Shown here piece after piece: positions 34,342 through 44,168 of a stretch of 64,000 nucleotides of DNA (positions within the stretch are counted from its first letter, which is position 1; every line of letters begins with the position of its first letter). Made by a program: the position numbers and the translations under genes. The DNA comes from Burkholderiales bacterium RIFCSPLOWO2_12_FULL_61_40. GTDB lineage: Bacteria > Pseudomonadota > Gammaproteobacteria > Burkholderiales > Burkholderiaceae_C. The notes under the pieces are model-generated. The model was not told the DNA's origin, did no database searches, and was given only the letters and a program-made list of their open reading frames with translations. The stretch covers positions 22,108 to 86,107 of the forward strand of contig MESI01000017.1 in the NCBI GenBank assembly GCA_001770935.1, in the 5' to 3' direction.

Positions 34342-35619
34342 TTAGATTGCACCGTCGAACATCAGCACATTGACCTCATCACCTTTGCCAATATCGCCTT
34401 GGTCATGCGCCAGCACCAGCAGGCCATTGGCCTGCACCATGGAGCTCAGCACGCCCGACCCTTGTTGACCGGTCAGTTGTGCGAACAGTGACCCGTCTGG
34501 CGCGGTGGTGACGATGGCGCGTTGGTATTCGGTGCGGCCCGGCTTTTTGCGGATGGCCGCCACGCTGCGGGCTCGGAGCAAGGGTGTGGGGCGGGGTGTG
34601 CATCCCATCATCTGCAAAAGGGCCGGACGAACAAAGGCCAAAAAGGTCACCATCACCGCCACCGGGTTACCAGGCAATCCAAACAACACTGTCTTGCCGA
34701 TGTGCCCCACGGCCATCGGGCGTCCCGGGCGCATGGCGATTTTCCAAAATACCACGCCCGCATCACCATCGGCCAGCTTGCGCATGGTGGCTTTGGTGTG
34801 GTCGGCTTCGCCCACGCTGACTCCTCCACTGGTGATAATGGCGTCAGCCTGACTGGCCGCGGTACGAAAGGCGGTTTCGAGAGCGACGGGGTCGTCTTGA
34901 ACCACCCCCATGTCGATGACATCAATGCCCAGGCGGGTTAACAGTCCGTAAATGGTGTAGCGGTTGCTGTCGTACACCGCACCTTCGCGGGGTGGCTCAC
35001 CCAGGCTCAGGATTTCGTCCCCGGTGGAAAAATAGGCGACCCGAAGGCGGCGCAGTACCCGAACCTGGGGCACGCCCAGGCTGGCCAACAGCCCAAGTGC
35101 GGCGGGCGTGATGCGGGCGCCCGCCTGCAGGGCCGGTTGGCCAAGGCCGATATCCTCCCCTTTGCGTCTACGGTTGTCGCCAACCCGTACCGTGTCGGCT
35201 GCAATGGTGATGGTTTCACCGTTGCACGCCACCATTTCCTGGGGCACCACCGTGTCCAGCCCCGCAGGCATCACCGCGCCGGTCATGATTTTGACGCACT
35301 GCAAGTCACCCACTGTTCCCACCCACGCCTTGCCTGCCAGCGCCGTGCCCACTACCTTGAGTTCCAGAGGCGTGTGGGCGGTGAGCTGTGCGCCGACAAA
35401 AGCATAGCCATCCATGGCCGAGTTGTCATGGGCCGGTACATCGACGGGAGAAATCACATCCTCGGCCACCACGCAGCCCAGCGCATCCATGAGGTGCACC
35501 GAACGGGTTTCGGCAATTGGCTGGACCAGATGCGTCAAAAATCGGGTTGCAGCATCAGCGCGTAACGCATGGGGGTCGTAGCCCTGCAATTGCGCTGCGA
35601 TCTCATCAAGGGTATTCAT
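34342..35619 (-). CDS. moeA: Molybdopterin molybdotransferase
   Basis: A 425-residue enzyme that inserts molybdate into adenylylated molybdopterin. Recognisable segments are VPAHDNSAMDGYAF (near residue 65), VKIMTGAVMPAGLDTVVPQE in part, the MoaB/Mog-like domain with DSNRYTIYGLLTRLG and TSGGVSVGEADHTK, and the C-terminal FGLPGNPVAVMVTF. It is the last gene of the moaA-mobA-moeA operon; its ATG overlaps the mobA stop (ATGA). Confidence 0.95.
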   Translation of the reverse strand: MNTLDEIAAQLQGYDPHALRADAATRFLTHLVQPIAETRSVHLMDALGCVVAEDVISPVDVPAHDNSAMDGYAFVGAQLTAHTPLELKVVGTALAGKAWVGTVGDLQCVKIMTGAVMPAGLDTVVPQEMVACNGETITIAADTVRVGDNRRRKGEDIGLGQPALQAGARITPAALGLLASLGVPQVRVLRRLRVAYFSTGDEILSLGEPPREGAVYDSNRYTIYGLLTRLGIDVIDMGVVQDDPVALETAFRTAASQADAIITSGGVSVGEADHTKATMRKLADGDAGVVFWKIAMRPGRPMAVGHIGKTVLFGLPGNPVAVMVTFLAFVRPALLQMMGCTPRPTPLLRARSVAAIRKKPGRTEYQRAIVTTAPDGSLFAQLTGQQGSGVLSSMVQANGLLVLAHDQGDIGKGDEVNVLMFDGAI

Positions 35620-36284
35620 ATCTGTTCAAGCTGGTGTAACTGGGCCAGCGTGTTGGCATTGGAGAAATCACGCGGATGGTCCTGTGCTGCGTCAAATGGC
35701 ACTTCGACTAGAGAGTGCAGTGCAGTCCATGCCGCGATTTTTCTGCCGCCCGACGCCAGGTAATCCACCAAACTCGCTTGCAATGCGGTTCGCATCAGGC
35801 AAAACACCGGTTGGGCCCGCAGGGTGGTTACGCCATCACGGTCTGCCTCGGGTATGGCCGCCAAAGCGATATCAGCGCCCGAGGCAGAAAGTCCCAAGGC
35901 CAGGCGTTCCAATAAATGCAGTGGAAATAGCGGCGAGTCACAGGGAACCGTCAGCAGGTACTCAAAGGGCGTGTTCTGTTGCTGGCTGTGCCGCAAGGCG
36001 GTCTGAAAACCCGCCAAAGGCCCGGCAAAGTCCTCCATGGTGTCCGGCCATACCGGTTGGCCCCATGCCGCATAGGCTGGCAAGTTGCGGTTGGCATTGA
36101 TGGCAATCAGGCCCGGAGCCCCCCCCGTTTGGGCTTGGAGGCGTTGCACTGCGTGCCAAGCCAATGTATGGCCTTTGAAATCTTGCAAGCCCTTATCGAC
36201 TCCGCCCATGCGGGTGCCGCGGCCACCCGCTAAAACGGTTGCACAAATGGTTTTGGGATGGATTGAATGCTGCACCGTTATCAC
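35616..36284 (-). CDS. mobA: Molybdenum cofactor guanylyltransferase
   Basis: A 222-residue nucleotidyltransferase that attaches GMP to molybdenum cofactor to give the MGD form used by the DMSO-reductase family. The N-terminal GTP-binding loop is [17 protein letters not shown], followed by [13 protein letters not shown]. The start is a GTG that overlaps the moaA stop (GTGA); the stop overlaps the moeA start. The tight overlaps suggest coupled translation of all three genes. Confidence 0.93.
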   Translation of the reverse strand: MITVQHSIHPKTICATVLAGGRGTRMGGVDKGLQDFKGHTLAWHAVQRLQAQTGGAPGLIAINANRNLPAYAAWGQPVWPDTMEDFAGPLAGFQTALRHSQQQNTPFEYLLTVPCDSPLFPLHLLERLALGLSASGADIALAAIPEADRDGVTTLRAQPVFCLMRTALQASLVDYLASGGRKIAAWTALHSLVEVPFDAAQDHPRDFSNANTLAQLHQLEQI

Positions 36285-37441
36285 CCACCGATGTAACTCA
36301 TTTCAACCCGGCGCCCGCCAGTACTGGCGTCAGCAGGCAAGGCACTGCGCAATTCGGAATAGCGGTCGGTTCGGCCGCTCCAGATATGACCGATGGCGGA
36401 TGCAAGGTCTTCTTGCGGCGCACCGCTGCGGATCAGGGTGCGCAGGTCATAACCTCTGTCTGCAAATAGGCATAAATAAAGCTGCCCCTCGGTGGACAGC
36501 CGGGCACGATTGCAGTCCTTGCAAAAGGCTTGCGTCACACTGCTGATAACGCCGATTTCACCGGCCTGGGTGTCATGTTCTCCGGCCGCATTGGCATAGC
36601 CCCAGCGTTGTGCGGTTTCGCCTGGGCTTGCTGCCTCCAGCGCCACCAGCGGTAATTCGGTTTGGATCAGGCGAATGACCTCGGCGGACTGCAGCACGTC
36701 GTGCATGCGCCAGCCGTTGGTGGCTCCCACATCCATGTACTCGATGAACCGCAGCACAATGCCACTGCCTATGAAATGGCGCGCCATGGGAATAATCTCG
36801 TGGTCGTTGGTTCCACGTTTGACGACCATGTTCACTTTGATGGGGCCCAATCCTGCATCCTGGGCTGCCTGTATACCTTTCAGCACATCGGCCACTGGAA
36901 AGTCGACATCGTTCATGCTCCGGAAAACGGCGTCATCCAGGCCGTCCAGACTGACGGTCACCCGGTGCAGTCCCGCTGCTTTGAGCGCCTTGGCCTTGCG
37001 TGCCAGCAGCGATCCATTGGTGGTGAGCGTTAAATCCAGAGGCGTTCCGTCTACGGTGCGCAACGCTGCAAGCTGCTCAATCAGTCGTTCAATGTTTTTA
37101 CGCAGCAGGGGCTCCCCCCCGGTCAGCCGGATCTTTTGCACACCGTGCGCTACAAACTGCTGGGCGATTCGCGTGATTTCTTCAAAAGAAAGCAAGGAGG
37201 CGTGGGGGAGGTAGGGGTAATCCTTGTCAAAAGTCTCCTTGGGCATACAGTAGTTGCAACGGAAGTTGCAGCGATCCGTCACGCTGATGCGTAAATCGCG
37301 AAGGTTGCGGCCCAAGGTGTCCGCCAATTGCCCCGTTGCCAGGAGACGGCTGCCTCCCGCAAATGCAACTGCGGGCGCAGGCATGGCGCCAGGCCGCAGG
37401 TCTTTCAGAGGCACGATGCGAGGAGTGGAGCGTTCGGACAT
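36281..37441 (-). CDS. moaA: GTP 3',8-cyclase
   Basis: A 386-residue radical SAM enzyme, the first step of molybdopterin synthesis. The SAM cluster cysteines are Cys58, Cys62 and Cys65 in [29 protein letters not shown] follows. The C-terminal substrate cluster uses [10 protein letters not shown] and a later Cys in YLCLF. It ends in the conserved Gly-Gly (SYIGG) needed for activity. The N-terminus is about 40 residues longer than in E. coli. It is the first gene of the operon; the 234-bp gap to the hybrid kinase gene must hold its promoter. Confidence 0.96.
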   Translation of the reverse strand: MSERSTPRIVPLKDLRPGAMPAPAVAFAGGSRLLATGQLADTLGRNLRDLRISVTDRCNFRCNYCMPKETFDKDYPYLPHASLLSFEEITRIAQQFVAHGVQKIRLTGGEPLLRKNIERLIEQLAALRTVDGTPLDLTLTTNGSLLARKAKALKAAGLHRVTVSLDGLDDAVFRSMNDVDFPVADVLKGIQAAQDAGLGPIKVNMVVKRGTNDHEIIPMARHFIGSGIVLRFIEYMDVGATNGWRMHDVLQSAEVIRLIQTELPLVALEAASPGETAQRWGYANAAGEHDTQAGEIGVISSVTQAFCKDCNRARLSTEGQLYLCLFADRGYDLRTLIRSGAPQEDLASAIGHIWSGRTDRYSELRSALPADASTGGRRVEMSYIGG

Positions 37442-37538
37442 AAGCGCTATTGTCTACCGCCTGTGGCGATTTGGTGACGGCATGCCGTGCAAAAATACGG
37501 GTGCGATGCCAAGAATAATAATTTCGGTGGAAAAAAAT

Positions 37539-37679
37539 ATGTACAAAAAATTTTCCTTTCTCTTTTTGCTCTTTGGCGCGCGCGTGACGGTGAATGAACC
37601 TGTTGTGCGATCACTTGGATTGAAGCTGGACGGAGCCGCATTGGCGGACCGATTGCACCGGCTGGAGACATTGCCATGA
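37539..37679 (+). CDS. Possible 46-residue leader ORF upstream of the hybrid kinase
   Basis: An ATG at 37539, 6-7 bases after a GGTGG, opens a short frame that starts MYKKFSFLFLLFGARVTVNE and ends with a TGA overlapping the kinase ATG (ATGA). The overlap hints at translational coupling. It has no recognisable domain, and its base use at third positions is not strongly coding, so it may be chance. Confidence 0.25.
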   Translation: MYKKFSFLFLLFGARVTVNEPVVRSLGLKLDGAALADRLHRLETLP

Positions 37680-39643
37680 ACTTTACAGCGATTCGTTCGC
37701 GCATGCTCGCCGCTGCCTTGCTTCCGGTATTTCTGGTGGTGGTGGCTTCCGTCAGTGTATTTTGGGCCGGTCGTGTAGACGATTTGGACACCGCGCACCG
37801 TCAACGCGCCAAACTATTGGTGCGTCAAGTGGCCATTGCCAGCGAATACGGTTTGCTCTCCAACAATACCGTGAGCCTGCTAAGTGTGGTCAACAGGGTG
37901 CAGCACGAGCCTGATGTACGCGCCGTAGCTGTATTTGATGCCAATGGGACTCAGCTTGCCGGCTCCGGTTTGCAGATATCCGCGAACTTTCAGGGTGACG
38001 GTGGCTCCGAGTACGTGGCACACCAGAGCAGACTGGGTGTGGACGCACTGGTGGAAAAAATCTCCGCCAGCAGTGTTGCTGCGGATGATCTGTTTGAAAC
38101 CGCAAAAGATGCCAATGCAGAGCCGCCCGTAGCGCTGGGCTATGCCGTGGTGGAGTTGTCGCGGGACAGCCTGAAAGCGCGCGAGCGAAGCACCTTGTTT
38201 ATCGCGGCAGGGGTGGGTCTTTTTGGCTTGTTGGTGGGTGGTTTCTTGGCTGTCCGTCTGGGGGAGCGCGTGATGCAGCCTATATTGAGTGTGTCGCGCA
38301 GGCTTGAACGGATTGGACAGGGTGATTTTTCCGTGCGAAGCGATATACGTTACCAAGACCCCTTGCATGAATTGCAGGAAGGACTCAATGAGATGGCCAT
38401 TCGTTTGGCCTGGGGGCGTGAAGAGTTGGAACAGCGGGTGACCGATGTGACGCAGGAATTGCGGGTGAAGATGGGCGAGGCGGAGAGTGCTACGTTGGCA
38501 AAATCCAGGTTTCTGGCTGCCGCCAGCCACGATTTGCGTCAGCCCACCCATGCCCTGGGGCTGTTTATTGCACGCCTTGGGCAATTGCCGATGGATGAAC
38601 AGATGCGCCAGTTGGTGCTTAGTTTGGATGCATCCGTCCAGGCTATGCAGGACTTGCTGGATGGCCTGCTGGATATTTCCCGCTTGGATGCGGGGGTCGT
38701 TCAAGTCCAGAAGCGCCCTGTGAATTTGGGTGAACTGTTGGGCACCTTGCGTGCTGCTCTGGCGTCTGTGGCCACTGAAAAAGGGCTGCGCTTGCGGGTG
38801 CGTCCTACCCACCTGTGGGCCTTGAGCGACCCTGTGGTGTTGCAGCGCATGGTCATGAATCTGGCCAACAATGCACTGCGGTACACCGAGCGTGGATCGG
38901 TGCATATCGCCTGCAGGCCGGTGGACGGCGGTAAAAATATCCGTATCGACGTGTCAGACAGTGGCATTGGCATATCGCAAGAGCACCAGACCGAGATTTT
39001 TCGGGAGTTCTACCAGGTGGGCAATCCCAGGCGGGACAGGACTTACGGCCTTGGTTTAGGCCTCAATATTGTGGAACGCAGCGCGCGATTGCTGGGGCAC
39101 ACGGTGGCGCTTCGCTCCAGTTTGGGGTGTGGCACCCGCTTTTCCATTACGCTGCCTCTGGTGGCCGCACCAGAGGCCGCACCATCGGTGGTTCCGGTGG
39201 AGGTCCATGTGACGGTGGCCTTGAAAGGCTTGCGCGTATGGGTGATTGAAGACGATGAGTTTTCGCGAGAAGCGATTCAGGAATTGCTGGAATCCTGGGG
39301 GTGCAGCGTGTGCGTGGCATCCACTGCGGAACAGGCTTATGCAAGGATGCAGCATGCGTCCGCCCCCGATGTCATCGTCAGTGATTACCGTCTGGGCGGG
39401 GGGGACAGCGGTTTGAGTGCTATTGCCTGCCTGCGTGCATTGGCAGGGCGTAGCATCCCTGCATGTTTGATGAGTGGGGATACCGATGCCGCGCTGATGC
39501 AGGCGGTGAAAGATTCTGGATTGACACTGCTGCACAAACCGGTTCGCCCTGCCAAATTGCGAAGTTTGGTACGCCATTTGGTGGCGTCTGCAGCGACCGC
39601 TGGTGTGGTTCCCGACGTCCAGTTGCCCTCGCACGAGCCCTAA
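37676..39643 (+). CDS. Hybrid sensor histidine kinase/response regulator
   Basis: A 655-residue membrane kinase. The first membrane helix is near residues 10-32, followed by a periplasmic sensor of about 140 residues, a second helix near 173-197 and a HAMP domain. The phospho-acceptor is His285 in AASHDLRQPTHAL. The ATPase has NLANNALRYTE, VSDSGIGIS, FREFYQVGNP and GLGLGLNIVERSA. A C-terminal receiver carries Asp570 in VIVSDYRLGGG and Lys in LLHKPVRP. The receiver at the C-terminus suggests a phosphorelay or feedback role. It converges with a LuxR-type regulator gene, overlapping it by 4 bp, which is probably its partner. Confidence 0.92.
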   Translation: MNFTAIRSRMLAAALLPVFLVVVASVSVFWAGRVDDLDTAHRQRAKLLVRQVAIASEYGLLSNNTVSLLSVVNRVQHEPDVRAVAVFDANGTQLAGSGLQISANFQGDGGSEYVAHQSRLGVDALVEKISASSVAADDLFETAKDANAEPPVALGYAVVELSRDSLKARERSTLFIAAGVGLFGLLVGGFLAVRLGERVMQPILSVSRRLERIGQGDFSVRSDIRYQDPLHELQEGLNEMAIRLAWGREELEQRVTDVTQELRVKMGEAESATLAKSRFLAAASHDLRQPTHALGLFIARLGQLPMDEQMRQLVLSLDASVQAMQDLLDGLLDISRLDAGVVQVQKRPVNLGELLGTLRAALASVATEKGLRLRVRPTHLWALSDPVVLQRMVMNLANNALRYTERGSVHIACRPVDGGKNIRIDVSDSGIGISQEHQTEIFREFYQVGNPRRDRTYGLGLGLNIVERSARLLGHTVALRSSLGCGTRFSITLPLVAAPEAAPSVVPVEVHVTVALKGLRVWVIEDDEFSREAIQELLESWGCSVCVASTAEQAYARMQHASAPDVIVSDYRLGGGDSGLSAIACLRALAGRSIPACLMSGDTDAALMQAVKDSGLTLLHKPVRPAKLRSLVRHLVASAATAGVVPDVQLPSHEP

Positions 39644-40278
39644 GGCATGGTGGAGGAGCGGTATCCGCACCGCGCCGCCGCCACTACGGCCTGTGTGCGG
39701 TTCTGAACTTCAAATTGCCGCAAGATGGCTGCGACATGGGTTTTCACGGTTTCGTCGGAAATTCCAAGAGACTGGCTGATTTCACGGTTGGAGCGACCAT
39801 CCAGCAGTTCGCGCAGTACCAGTTCCTGGCGCTGTGTCAAGGGAGGTTTGTTGGCAGTCGCATCGTAAAACTCTTCACCGAATCCGCCTTCCGGGTCCTT
39901 CGGTAAATACACATCACCGTTCAGTACCTGTCGAATGGCATTGAGAAGTTCGTCGCTCACCCCTGATTTGGTCACAAAACCCGCGGCACCTGCGCTCAAA
40001 ACCTGGTGCATGATCTGAAGGTTGGCAGATCCGGACAGCATCAAAATGGGGAGTTCGGGGTGTTGGCGTCCGAAAACTGCCAATGCCGCCAATCCAGTCA
40101 TGTCGGGGAGGTGGTAGTCCAGCAGCACCAAGTCCAGGTCATGGTGCGATTCTGAGAGAACAAAGCCTTGGGCGCATGTGCCTGCTTGCAGGACTTCCAC
40201 ATTTTCGTCCAATCCTTTGAGCACCTGGCGCAAGCCTTCCCGCACGAGCGCGTGGTCATCAATGACAAGAATCTTCAT
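39640..40278 (-). CDS. NarL/FixJ-family response regulator
   Basis: A 212-residue transcription factor. The receiver has the acidic pair in VIDDHALVREG, Asp54 in LVLLDYHLPD and Lys in FVTKSG. The LuxR-type helix-turn-helix is near 145-205: LTQRQELVLRELLDGRSNRE followed by IAQSLGI-like and VKTHVAAILR segments. It is the likely output partner of the convergent hybrid kinase, whose 3' end it overlaps by 4 bp. The pair resembles systems in which the kinase's own receiver modulates flow to the regulator. Confidence 0.92.
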   Translation of the reverse strand: MKILVIDDHALVREGLRQVLKGLDENVEVLQAGTCAQGFVLSESHHDLDLVLLDYHLPDMTGLAALAVFGRQHPELPILMLSGSANLQIMHQVLSAGAAGFVTKSGVSDELLNAIRQVLNGDVYLPKDPEGGFGEEFYDATANKPPLTQRQELVLRELLDGRSNREISQSLGISDETVKTHVAAILRQFEVQNRTQAVVAAARCGYRSSTMP

Positions 40279-40323
40279 GGTGTGGTCTTTTGCATCGGCC
40301 GGTGAAATGTCAATGGGGGCAGG

Positions 40324-40917
40324 TCAGTGCACGATCACACTGGGCGGCACGTTGACTGTGGACGGACCTACGTCTTGCAATGGGCCCAGTGGGTTGGTGT
40401 TCACTTCAGTTTCGTTCAACAGGGGTTGCCCACCCCAGGTTCGGTAGACCACCACGTTGTCCACCAGCAAAATGACGGCGTTGAAACGCCACCCGGTGGT
40501 GTCGGTGCGCCGGGAAAAATTGAAAAAATCGGCAAAAAAATTGCCGGTCCGGCGTTTGGCAATGCGCGCAGCCACCACGTCCATGCCCCGGCAGGCATCA
40601 CGCGCTTCCAGGCATGCCACAACACCCGCGTCCAAATCACTTTTCGTCAGGACGCTGCCCGGCACAAAGCGCCGCACCACGTCGGCGTGTGTCAAAAGTG
40701 TGGTGTTGGGATGTTTGGCGGGATCAATTCCCATGGCTGTCAGCGTTGCAAGATCGCTTTGCATGGGGCGCAGACCTTCAATGGCGGCGCGGGCCTCGTC
40801 AAAGGTATTGAATGCCGAGGATTCATTTTTGGACTGTGGCAGCAATGAAGCACAGCCCGTCAGCAGCACCAGAGCCCACACCAAGGCGGTCCGAACGATA
40901 AACTTGTAACGCTTCAT
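40324..40917 (-). CDS. Hypothetical lipoprotein
   Basis: A 197-residue exported lipoprotein: MKRYKFIVRTALVWALVLLTGC, quoted in part, with an LLTGC lipobox. The mature protein starts with a helical FNTFDEARAAIEGLRP segment and has two cysteines (CLEARDACRGMD) that could form a disulfide. I do not recognise a characterised family; similar lipoproteins of betaproteobacteria are annotated as unknown. It lies upstream of the LuxR-type gene on the same strand (45-bp gap) and downstream of the hppA terminator. Confidence 0.7.
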   Translation of the reverse strand: MKRYKFIVRTALVWALVLLTGCASLLPQSKNESSAFNTFDEARAAIEGLRPMQSDLATLTAMGIDPAKHPNTTLLTHADVVRRFVPGSVLTKSDLDAGVVACLEARDACRGMDVVAARIAKRRTGNFFADFFNFSRRTDTTGWRFNAVILLVDNVVVYRTWGGQPLLNETEVNTNPLGPLQDVGPSTVNVPPSVIVH

Positions 40918-40933
40918 GATGGTCGAGTATGAC

Positions 40934-40967
40934 GCAAAAAAAAGCCCGCGGAAGCGGGCTTTTTTTA
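40934..40967 (-). terminator. Strong rho-independent terminator of hppA
   Basis: GCCCGC-GGAA-GCGGGC (40944-40959) flanked by A8 and T7, giving a longer A/T-extended stem. It lies about 13 bp past the hppA stop codon and is symmetrical, so it can act on both strands. Confidence 0.93.
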
Positions 40968-40980
40968 AGGTTGACCGAGG

Positions 40981-43044
40981 TCAAGCGCCGTGGATTTTCA
41001 TCATCAGGGGCACGATCAGCAGGGCCACGATGTTGATGATTTTGATCAGCGGGTTGACGGCAGGACCTGCGGTGTCTTTGTAGGGATCGCCCACCGTGTC
41101 ACCAGTGACGGCGGCCTTGTGGGTTTCGGAGCCTTTGCCGCCATGGTTGCCATCTTCAATGTACTTCTTGGCATTGTCCCAGGCGCCACCGCCGGTGCAC
41201 ATGGAAATAGCCACGAACAGACCGGTCACGATGGTGCCCATGAGCAAACCACCCAGGGCGGCAGGGCCCAGGGCCAAGCCCACCACAATGGGGGCCACAA
41301 CGGGCAGCAAGCTGGGGATCATCATTTCCTTGATCGCAGCGGTGGTCAGCATATCGACTGCGGTGTCGTATTCAGGCTTGCCCGTGCCATCCATGATGCC
41401 TTTGATGTCACGGAACTGGCGGCGTACCTCCACCACCACCGACCCGGCGGCGCGGCCGACGGCTTCCATGGCCATGGCGCCGAACAAGTAGGGAATCAGC
41501 CCGCCGATGAACAATCCAATGATGACTTTGGGATCACTCAGGTCAAACTTCACATGGCTGCCCAGGCCTTCGAGCTTGTGGGTGTAATCCGCAAACAAGA
41601 CCAATGCCGCCAGGCCGGCCGAACCAATGGCGTAACCCTTGGTCACCGCTTTGGTGGTGTTGCCCACCGCATCCAGGGGGTCAGTGATGTCGCGCACGCT
41701 TTTGGGCATTTCGGACATTTCAGCAATACCGCCGGCGTTGTCGGTGATGGGGCCATAGGCGTCCAGTGCCACCACGATACCGGCCATGCTGAGCATGGAG
41801 GTGGCTGCGATGGCAATGCCGTACAAACCCGCCAGAGAAAACGCTGTCCAGATGGCTGCACACACAAAAATGACCGGCCATGCGGTCGAACGCATGGACA
41901 CACCCAGGCCGGCAATGATGTTGGTGCCGTGGCCGGTGGTTGACGCCTGTGCGATATGGCGCACGGGTGCGTACTGGGTGCCGGTGTAGTACTCGGTAAT
42001 CCACACCAATGCGCCGGTCAGGATGAGGCCTACGGCGCAGGCGCCAAACAGGCTGCTGGCGCTGATGGCCTGACCGTCGGCCAGCGTGAACGCGGTTGGG
42101 AACATGCTTTGTGTCACAAAGTAAAACGCGATCAGGGACAGCACGCCTGCCACTGCCAGGCCTTTGTACAAAGCAGGCATCACATTCTTCATGCCAGGCG
42201 ATGCCTTGACGAAGAAGCAGCCAATGATGGATGCCACGATGGACACGGCGCCTAGCGCCAGCGGGTACAGCACGGCATTGGCACCGCCGCCCGTCACCAG
42301 CAGGGTGCCCAGCACCATGGTGGCGATCAGGGTCACGGCATAGGTTTCGAACAAGTCGGCGGCCATACCAGCGCAGTCGCCCACGTTGTCGCCCACGTTG
42401 TCGGCGATCACCGCCGGGTTGCGCGGGTCGTCCTCGGGAATGCCGGCTTCGACTTTGCCCACCAGATCAGCGCCCACGTCTGCACCCTTGGTGAAAATAC
42501 CACCGCCCAGACGGGCAAAAATGGAGATCAGGGAAGATCCAAAGGCAAAGCCAATCAGCGGATTGAGCTTGGCGGAAGTCACTACGCCGTCGGGCACCAA
42601 AAACCAGTAAAAAGCACTGACGCCCAGCAAGCCCAGGCCCACCACCAGCATGCCGGTGGTGGCGCCGCCCCGAAAGGCAACATCCAGCGCCGGTCCAATG
42701 CCCTTGGTGGCCGCTTGCGCTGTGCGTACATTGGCGCGAACCGACACGTTCATGCCAATAAAGCCGCAAGCCCCAGAGAGTGCGGCGCCGATGACAAAAC
42801 CCACGGCGCTCAAGGGGTCAAGAAATACGCCAATCAAAATCGCCAACACCACGCCGACCATGGCGATGGTTCGGTACTGTCTGGAAAGATAAGCCGCCGC
42901 GCCGGTTTGAATGGCGGCTGCAATTTCTTGCATCCGCGCATTGCCTGCGTCCTGGGAAAGGATCCAACTGCGTGCCCAGAAACCGTAAGCCACGGCTATG
43001 AATCCACATACGAGCGCCAAAATCAGCGCCGAGTTGCCTGTCAT
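40981..43044 (-). CDS. hppA: Membrane-bound proton-translocating pyrophosphatase
   Basis: A 687-residue integral membrane protein with about 16 helices that couples PPi hydrolysis to proton export. The PPi/Mg site is in [18 protein letters not shown] and [18 protein letters not shown]. The GNTTKA motif carries Lys where K(+)-dependent enzymes have Ala, so this should be the K(+)-independent type. The ATG at 43044 follows an AGGAG site; the frame is open upstream to 43158. It is divergent from the soluble pyrophosphatase gene with 228 bp between them, and a strong terminator follows it. Confidence 0.95.
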   Translation of the reverse strand: MTGNSALILALVCGFIAVAYGFWARSWILSQDAGNARMQEIAAAIQTGAAAYLSRQYRTIAMVGVVLAILIGVFLDPLSAVGFVIGAALSGACGFIGMNVSVRANVRTAQAATKGIGPALDVAFRGGATTGMLVVGLGLLGVSAFYWFLVPDGVVTSAKLNPLIGFAFGSSLISIFARLGGGIFTKGADVGADLVGKVEAGIPEDDPRNPAVIADNVGDNVGDCAGMAADLFETYAVTLIATMVLGTLLVTGGGANAVLYPLALGAVSIVASIIGCFFVKASPGMKNVMPALYKGLAVAGVLSLIAFYFVTQSMFPTAFTLADGQAISASSLFGACAVGLILTGALVWITEYYTGTQYAPVRHIAQASTTGHGTNIIAGLGVSMRSTAWPVIFVCAAIWTAFSLAGLYGIAIAATSMLSMAGIVVALDAYGPITDNAGGIAEMSEMPKSVRDITDPLDAVGNTTKAVTKGYAIGSAGLAALVLFADYTHKLEGLGSHVKFDLSDPKVIIGLFIGGLIPYLFGAMAMEAVGRAAGSVVVEVRRQFRDIKGIMDGTGKPEYDTAVDMLTTAAIKEMMIPSLLPVVAPIVVGLALGPAALGGLLMGTIVTGLFVAISMCTGGGAWDNAKKYIEDGNHGGKGSETHKAAVTGDTVGDPYKDTAGPAVNPLIKIINIVALLIVPLMMKIHGA

Positions 43045-43272
43045 ATAAAACTCCTGTCGTTGTTTCGCTGAGTAGTGGTGCAACGCAAGCGGCACCACCG
43101 CTGCGTTGCTTCCTCGCCACGAAATACCAACAGGTTGTTGATGGAGACGATTGGCCAACGGCCGGACTGTAACTTGAAAAAACAGTGTTTCTGCCGGGAC
43201 GCAAGAGTCAAGTCAGTAAAATGCGGGTTAATCCTTAGCACTTAATGATTTAACTCAAATAAAGCAACCCCC

Positions 43273-43812
43273 ATGTCCCTAGACAACGTCACACCCGGAA
43301 AAAACGCACCCGAAGCATTCAATGTGATCATCGAAATCCCGATGAACGCCGACCCCGTGAAATACGAAGTGGATAAAGCCACCGGTGCCATTTTTGTGGA
43401 TCGCTTCATGAGCACGGCCATGCATTACCCCACCAACTACGGCTACGTGCCCAAAACCATTTCGGGCGATGGCGATCCGGTCGATGTGCTGGTGATCACG
43501 CCTGTGCCCTTGATTCCTGGTGTGGTAGTGACCTGCCGCGCCATCGGTATATTGAAGATGGAAGACGAAGCCGGAATGGACGGCAAAGTGTTGGCGGTGC
43601 CCGTCGACAAGATCCTGTCGCTGTACACCCGCTGGAAAAAGCCCGAAGACTTGAGCCCGGTGCGCCTGAAAACGATTGCCCATTTCTTTGAACACTACAA
43701 AGATCTGGAAGAGGGCAAATGGGTCAAAATTTTGGGATGGGAAGACGCGGAGTCTGCCAAGAAGGAAATTACGGACGGCATCGCCGCCTACAACCAACAG
43801 CAAGCCGAATAA
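43273..43812 (+). CDS. ppa: Inorganic pyrophosphatase, class I
   Basis: A 179-residue cytoplasmic enzyme that hydrolyses pyrophosphate. It has the family motif [13 protein letters not shown] (metal-binding Asp residues), the N-terminal [18 protein letters not shown] and the tyrosine-containing [13 protein letters not shown]. Length is normal for the hexameric bacterial type. It is divergent from hppA and ends at a rho-independent terminator about 75 bp past the stop, beyond a dispersed-repeat copy. Confidence 0.96.
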   Translation: MSLDNVTPGKNAPEAFNVIIEIPMNADPVKYEVDKATGAIFVDRFMSTAMHYPTNYGYVPKTISGDGDPVDVLVITPVPLIPGVVVTCRAIGILKMEDEAGMDGKVLAVPVDKILSLYTRWKKPEDLSPVRLKTIAHFFEHYKDLEEGKWVKILGWEDAESAKKEITDGIAAYNQQQAE

Positions 43813-43843
43813 AGTTGTGTCTGGCTTTTTGGATGCGGTTTAA

Positions 43844-43892
43844 GCTTCCATGCCGCGTAGATACTGCGTGAGCAGCTATAAGAAATAGAGCG
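43844..43892 (+). repeat. Dispersed ~55-bp repeat, copy 6 (truncated start)
   Basis: GCTTCCATGCCGCGTAGATA continues through CTGCGTGAGCAGCTATAAG to AAATAGAGCG. It is closest to copy 4 (shared CCGCGTAGAT) and runs into the 5' arm of the ppa terminator. Confidence 0.7.
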
Positions 43893-43921
43893 TCTGCAGC
43901 ATGGCTGTCAGGCGCTTTTTT
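43887..43921 (+). terminator. Rho-independent terminator of ppa
   Basis: AGCGTCTG and CAGC pair with GCTG and CAGGCGCT across a small ATG loop, with one bulged T and one G-T pair, followed by six T's. Its 5' arm overlaps the end of the dispersed-repeat copy. Confidence 0.75.
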
Positions 43922-44168
43922 CATTGAATCGCCGTTGTTGACGGTGAGGCGCGGGAAAAGTCAGCCACCGCCGGGCGTCGGGGCAGGCCTTGATCTGCGT
44001 CGCCTTGGGGCCCAAGGTCGGGCATGGCGCTGGGCTTGTCGCCAACTTTGTTTTCAACCGGGAGGTCCCCACCGGGTCCTTCCTATTCACGAACCCTGTA
44101 TCGCCGTGTATGATGATTTCAGCCTTTCTTCTCGCGAGCAGATATTCGCAGTCCAGGAAAAAACCACC

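Larger units (their letters stand above)
43813..44168. other. 356-bp gap between ppa and cheW
   Basis: Contains a dispersed-repeat copy (43844-43892), the ppa terminator (43887-43921) and about 240 bp upstream of cheW. An open frame runs in phase with cheW from 43935 and another of 91 codons lies opposite (43908-44183), but neither has a domain or ribosome site I can support. No FliA-type promoter was recognised. Confidence 0.5.

Noticed and set aside
43935..44168. N-terminal extension of cheW by 78 codons
   Set aside because: The ATG at 44169 has a ribosome site and gives the normal CheW length; the extension has no domain, and its start lies just after a terminator.
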